The notes beneath the pieces are model-generated. The model saw nothing but the letters and a program-made list of their open reading frames with translations. It was not told where the DNA came from and ran no database searches. This document shows, piece after piece, positions 6,501 to 9,177 of a stretch of 9,177 nucleotides of DNA (position 1 is the first letter of the stretch; each line of letters begins with the position of its first letter). Position numbers and translations under genes: made by a program. Where the stretch lies: positions 1 to 9,177 of the forward strand of contig JAWRIT010000127.1 of assembly GCA_040268355.1 (NCBI GenBank). The letters run 5' to 3'. Source of the DNA: UBA1367 sp040268355. Lineage in GTDB: Bacteria > Actinomycetota > Coriobacteriia > Coriobacteriales > Atopobiaceae.

Positions 6501-6532
6501 GGTTTAATCTTGGCTCAATCTGGCATTAATCC
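6501..6532. promoter_or_regulatory. Imperfect dyad between divergent genes
   Basis: GGTTTAAT (6501-6508) and ATTAATCC (6525-6532) are inverted repeats matching at seven of eight positions around 16 bases. They lie in the only AT-richer patch of the 227-bp divergent region. The patch is a plausible operator or promoter area, but no regulator is identifiable nearby. Confidence 0.3.
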
Positions 6533-6560
6533 CAACCGGGTATGCTTGCACCATGGTCGC

Positions 6561-6577
6561 ACGGGCAAGGGGCCCGT
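6561..6577 (+). other. Stem-loop upstream of small membrane protein gene
   Basis: ACGGGC (6561-6566) and GCCCGT (6572-6577) form a perfect 6-bp hairpin with loop AAGGG. It ends 13 nt before the AGAGAGAGG Shine-Dalgarno-like sequence. It could affect mRNA stability; chance is also possible at this GC content. Confidence 0.4.
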
Positions 6578-6601
6578 ACGCGTATCGGAAAGAGAGAGGC
6601 C

Positions 6602-6835
6602 ATGGAAGCCCTTGTGACCCTTGCCGTTCTGTTCTGCGTCATCATCCCCGCCGCAGCGTGGGTCTTCAATCTCACCTTTCGCATCATGGGTTGGACCCTA
6701 CGCATGATATTCGGCGTGCTGCTGTTTCCTCTGTGGATCGTGCTCGCGCTGGCAGGTGGCATCGCCCTCGCGGCACAGGTGCTCATACCCATCGCGGTGG
6801 TCTTCTTCGTCGGCTCGCTGATCTTCTCCGACTAG
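6602..6835 (+). CDS. Small hypothetical membrane protein (77 aa)
   Basis: I do not recognise the family. The 77-residue product is almost entirely hydrophobic and should insert in the cytoplasmic membrane. Likely segments are residues 3-22, about 36-57 and about 58-75, separated by a short stretch with Arg27 and Arg34 and ending in Ser-Asp. The chosen ATG is preceded closely by AGAGAGAGG. The frame is open for 20 more codons upstream (ATG at 6542 region), but that extension (GQGARTRIGKRE) overlaps the hairpin at 6561-6577 and looks non-coding. The gene is divergent from one Cof-type HAD and lies 82 bp upstream of another in the same direction, so co-expression with the downstream HAD is possible. 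There are no charged or catalytic motifs to suggest enzymatic function. Confidence 0.75.
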   Translation: MEALVTLAVLFCVIIPAAAWVFNLTFRIMGWTLRMIFGVLLFPLWIVLALAGGIALAAQVLIPIAVVFFVGSLIFSD

Positions 6836-6877
6836 GGTCCTTTCATGCGCTTCGGTCGTTCTTGTGGCACGGGCGGG

Positions 6878-6883
6878 TATCAT
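6878..6883 (+). promoter_or_regulatory. Candidate -10 box for plus-strand HAD gene
   Basis: TATCAT matches the -10 consensus at four of six positions and overlaps the first three bases of the 9-bp palindrome arm. There is no convincing -35 at 16-18 bp. A start near 6890 would fall inside the palindrome. Confidence 0.3.
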
Positions 6884-6903
6884 GGCATGGTCAGCATGCC
6901 ATG
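6881..6903. promoter_or_regulatory. Perfect 9-bp palindrome before the plus-strand HAD gene
   Basis: CATGGCATG (6881-6889) and CATGCCATG (6895-6903) are exact inverted repeats separated by GTCAG. They could be an operator overlapping the promoter or an mRNA hairpin ending only a few bases before the GAGAGGTG Shine-Dalgarno (6907-6914). No cognate regulator gene is in the window. Confidence 0.6.
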
Positions 6904-6917
6904 CCAGAGAGGTGCCC

Positions 6918-7682
6918 ATGACCAAGCTCTTTGCCAGCGACTTTGACGGAACACTGTTCTTTCACAAGAGCGAGACGCCCTTCCGCCAAGCCGACCTGGA
7001 TGCCATCCGCACGTTCCAGGAGACGGGCGGCATCTTTGGCGCCTGTACCGGACGCCCCCTGCGCGCCCTCACCGTACAGAGCGAGGGCGTCTTCCCATTC
7101 GACTTCTACAGCGCCCTCTCAGGTGCGACCCTGCACAACCACAGGACCGACCCACTCGTCGAGGCGAGTGTCCCGCGTGAGGTGGTCCGCGATCTCTTCG
7201 AGCGCTACCGGCCCTACGCCTGCGACGGCACGGCTTTGGTCTGCGCGGCAGATGACTACTGGTTCATCGGAGATGCGGCGCTGGTCTGGCACCCCGTCAG
7301 CTGTGCTGACTCCTTTGCCGAGCTTCCTGACCCCTTGCAGGGCTTCTCGCTGGAAACCGAGACCGAAGAGATTGCCATCCAGCTTGCTGGTGACATCAAC
7401 ACCACCCATGGTGACACCGTCTGTGCCTTTTCGAACCTGGCGAGCATCGACGTCCTGCCTGCTGGCCACTCCAAGGGAACGGGACTTCATCAGGCGGCGA
7501 CGCACTTTGGCGCCAGCATCACCGCCAGCATCGGGGACTCGCTCAACGACCTGCCCTTGCTCGACGCGGCCGACGTGGCCTACACCTTCACCTCAGCATC
7601 ACCGGACCTGCGCGAACATGCCGACGTGCTCGTGGAAAGCGTCTCTGAGGCGATCGCGGACTTCATGACGCGCGAGCCGTGA
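6918..7682 (+). CDS. Cof-type HAD-IIB family phosphatase
   Basis: A second cytoplasmic HAD-superfamily phosphatase with a type IIB cap, and of unknown substrate. The 254-residue product carries the motifs DFDGT (Asp8, Asp10), CTGR with Thr44, HSKGTGL with Lys186, and IGDSLND with Asp207 and Asp211. The cap region at about 80-180 is acidic and unlike that of the HAD at 5550-6374, so the two are paralogues in fold rather than recent duplicates. The frame is open for 18 codons upstream, but GAGAGGTG lies just before the chosen ATG, and the upstream part would translate through the palindrome at 6881-6903. It follows the 77-residue membrane protein gene by 82 bp. No U-tract terminator is seen after its TGA; a GCGGCC/GGCCGC stem lies at 7716-7739. 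Confidence 0.92.
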   Translation: MTKLFASDFDGTLFFHKSETPFRQADLDAIRTFQETGGIFGACTGRPLRALTVQSEGVFPFDFYSALSGATLHNHRTDPLVEASVPREVVRDLFERYRPYACDGTALVCAADDYWFIGDAALVWHPVSCADSFAELPDPLQGFSLETETEEIAIQLAGDINTTHGDTVCAFSNLASIDVLPAGHSKGTGLHQAATHFGASITASIGDSLNDLPLLDAADVAYTFTSASPDLREHADVLVESVSEAIADFMTREP

Positions 7683-7715
7683 TGGGCGCCCTCATGCGCT
7701 CGTTCTGCGCGGGCA

Positions 7716-7739
7716 GCGGCCCCCATGACAGAAGGCCGC
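7716..7739 (+). other. Stem-loop downstream of plus-strand HAD gene
   Basis: GCGGCC (7716-7721) pairs with GGCCGC (7734-7739) around 12 bases, 33 bp after the HAD stop. It lacks a U-run. It may be a weak or factor-dependent termination site, or a 3' stabilising structure. Confidence 0.4.
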
Positions 7740-7806
7740 CACTCGCCTGGTGATTGGCGCCTGCGAGCAGGACGTTCCGGCGCGAGCGGCGAAGACCCCG
7801 TCAGCC

Positions 7807-7833
7807 CGCGGCAGACACATCGTCTGAGCCGCG
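7807..7833 (+). other. Bulged hairpin in malic enzyme upstream region
   Basis: CGCGGC (7807-7812) pairs with GCCGCG (7828-7833), and inside it AGAC (7813-7816) pairs with GTCT (7822-7825) around loop ACATC, with a GA bulge on the 3' side. The 10-bp stem is the strongest fold in this gap. No U-tract follows. Whether it belongs to the end of the HAD transcript or to a malic enzyme leader cannot be told. Confidence 0.6.
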
Positions 7834-7940
7834 ATCCTTACCGCAAGGGGAGCCCGTCTTTCTCCGCGCTTGGTAACGGCTTGATGCCAAGACGGCAACC
7901 TGTGGTCGTCCAAGCACTACACTTGCCAGGGAACCCATGG

Positions 7941-7948
7941 AAGGAGAT
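7941..7948 (+). promoter_or_regulatory. Malic enzyme ribosome binding site
   Basis: AAGGAGAT is a near-perfect Shine-Dalgarno sequence 5 nt before the ATG at 7954. It fixes the start, and an out-of-frame ATG lies at 7937. Confidence 0.9.
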
Positions 7949-7953
7949 GCGGG

Positions 7954-9126
7954 ATGGACTACGCTGCAGAATCGCTGCGCATGCACCGCGAGCTGCGAGG
8001 AAAGATCGAGATTGCCCTCAGGGCGGACGTGTCGTCGTCCGAGGCCCTGAGCCTTGCCTACACACCGGGCGTCGCCGAGCCATGCCTGGAGATCCAGCGC
8101 GACCCGGCACAGAGCTTCGAGCTCACCCGCCGCTGGAACACGGTGGCCGTCGTCACCGACGGCACGGCAGTGCTTGGTCTGGGCAACATCGGCCCCGAGG
8201 CGGCCATGCCCGTCATGGAGGGCAAGTGCGCCCTGTTCAAGGCCTTTGGTGACGTGGACGCGCTGCCTCTGTGCGTGCGCTCCCATGACGTGGACGAGAT
8301 CGTTCGCAGCGTCGAGCTGCTTGCGGGCAGCTTTGGTGGCGTCAACCTCGAGGACATCTCCGCACCGCGCTGCTTTGAGATCGAGCGGCGCCTCAAGGAG
8401 GTCTGCGACATCCCCATCTTCCATGACGACCAGCATGGCACCGCCGTCGTCACGCTCGCGGGGCTGACCAATGCCCTCAAGCTGGTGGGAAAGCGCATCG
8501 ACGAGGTGCGCGTCGTCACCGTGGGGGCAGGGGCCGCCGGTATCGCCATCGTGCGTCTGCTGCAGGCGATGGGACTTCGTGACGTCGTCATGTGCGATCG
8601 CCAGGGGGCCATCTATGAGGGGCGCGACGGCCTGAACCCCATCAAGGCCGAGATGGCGCGTCTCACCAACGCCCGTAGGCAGACCGGAGGTTTAGCCGAG
8701 GTCGTGCGAGGAGCCGACGTGTTCATGGGCGTCTCGGGTCCCGGCACGCTCACCGCCGACATGGTGCGTTCCATGGCAGCCGATCCCATCGTCTTCGCCT
8801 GCGCGAATCCCGATCCGGAGATCTTCCCCGACGAGGCGAAGGCGGCGGGCGCCGCCGTGGTCTCCACCGGGCGCTCGGACTTCCCCAACCAGGTGAACAA
8901 CGTGCTCTGCTTCCCCGGCATCTTTCGCGGGGCACTGGACGTGCGCGCACGAGACATCAACGACACCATGAAGATCGCCGCCGCACAAGCGATTGCGGAT
9001 CTGGTCAGCGAGGAGGAGCTCCGCTCCGACTACATCCTGCCCCATGCCTTCGACCCACGAGTGAGAGACGCCGTTGCCCAGGCCACGGCCGAGGCCGCCC
9101 GCAAGAGCGGCGTGGCCCGCGCCTAA
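7954..9126 (+). CDS. NAD(P)-dependent malic enzyme (short bacterial form)
   Basis: This enzyme catalyses oxidative decarboxylation of L-malate to pyruvate and CO2 with reduction of NAD(P)+, linking C4 acids to pyruvate in the cytoplasm. The 390-residue product matches the short bacterial type, without the phosphotransacetylase-like extension of E. coli MaeB. The N-terminal malic domain covers about 1-160: Tyr36 in LAYTPGVAEPC is the likely catalytic acid, Lys91 in MEGKCALFKAFG the catalytic base, and Glu133, Asp134 (NLEDISAP) and Asp159 (HDDQHGTA) the metal ligands. The NAD-binding domain covers about 163-390, with GAGAAG at 191-196, FACANPDPEI, and STGRSDFPNQVNNVLCFPGIFRGALDVRA-type motifs. 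Asp215 in MCDRQG after the second strand hints at NAD rather than NADP, but this is tentative. A strong Shine-Dalgarno sequence and a 271-nt gap upstream suggest its own transcription unit. The gene is complete, ending 21 bp before the terminal G-run. Confidence 0.96.
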   Translation: MDYAAESLRMHRELRGKIEIALRADVSSSEALSLAYTPGVAEPCLEIQRDPAQSFELTRRWNTVAVVTDGTAVLGLGNIGPEAAMPVMEGKCALFKAFGDVDALPLCVRSHDVDEIVRSVELLAGSFGGVNLEDISAPRCFEIERRLKEVCDIPIFHDDQHGTAVVTLAGLTNALKLVGKRIDEVRVVTVGAGAAGIAIVRLLQAMGLRDVVMCDRQGAIYEGRDGLNPIKAEMARLTNARRQTGGLAEVVRGADVFMGVSGPGTLTADMVRSMAADPIVFACANPDPEIFPDEAKAAGAAVVSTGRSDFPNQVNNVLCFPGIFRGALDVRARDINDTMKIAAAQAIADLVSEEELRSDYILPHAFDPRVRDAVAQATAEAARKSGVARA

Positions 9127-9146
9127 CGGGCACCAACCGAGATCGT

Positions 9147-9177
<31 letters not shown>

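Noticed and set aside
5364..6617. 417-codon plus-strand open frame opposite the HAD gene
   Set aside because: Its composition is rich in His/Arg as expected of an antisense shadow of a high-GC gene. It crosses the promoter and the divergent control region, and the minus-strand HAD has all catalytic motifs.
7725..8252. 175-codon plus-strand frame overlapping the start of the malic enzyme gene
   Set aside because: It overlaps the malic enzyme gene in another frame, has Arg/Pro/Gly-rich shadow composition, and shows no recognisable domain.

Overview
The window is high-GC DNA with actinobacterial character. The combination of short GC-rich intergenic regions, Cof-type HAD phosphatases, a stand-alone malic enzyme and a T-box-controlled pheST operon suggests the class Coriobacteriia (Olsenella/Atopobium/Collinsella-like). 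That placement is inferred from protein style and has not been tested by phylogeny. The sequence ends in a run of 30 G, which looks like a read or contig-edge artefact.

Left half (minus strand): phenylalanyl-tRNA synthetase genes pheS (2616-3683) and pheT (70-2529) form an operon. It is preceded by a complete transcription-attenuating T-box leader (about 3699-3967). The leader has a readable UUC (Phe) specifier, a UGGU bulge matching an A discriminator base, and mutually exclusive antiterminator and terminator helices. The two subunits form the (alpha-beta)2 enzyme that charges tRNA-Phe, and the leader senses uncharged tRNA-Phe. Upstream on the same strand is a Rpn/PD-(D/E)XK family nuclease ('putative transposase') with a tandem four-residue repeat near its C-terminus (4062-5111). 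It follows a 438-base non-coding stretch holding a very good sigma-70-type promoter with an A-rich upstream element and a hairpin-rich leader of about 275 nt.

Right half: a Cof-type HAD phosphatase (5550-6374, minus) is divergent from a 77-residue membrane protein (6602-6835, plus). A second Cof-type HAD phosphatase (6918-7682, plus) and an NAD(P)-dependent malic enzyme (7954-9126, plus) follow. The HADs are probably housekeeping or detoxifying phosphatases of unknown substrate. The malic enzyme converts malate to pyruvate and CO2 and has its own strong Shine-Dalgarno and a 271-nt upstream region with several competing stem-loops.

I see no defence island, CRISPR array, tRNA, rRNA or insertion-sequence ends. 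The signals that stand out are RNA- or operator-level: the T-box, the structured leader before the Rpn-type gene, a perfect 9-bp palindrome at the start of the second HAD gene, and the alternative pairings before the malic enzyme gene.
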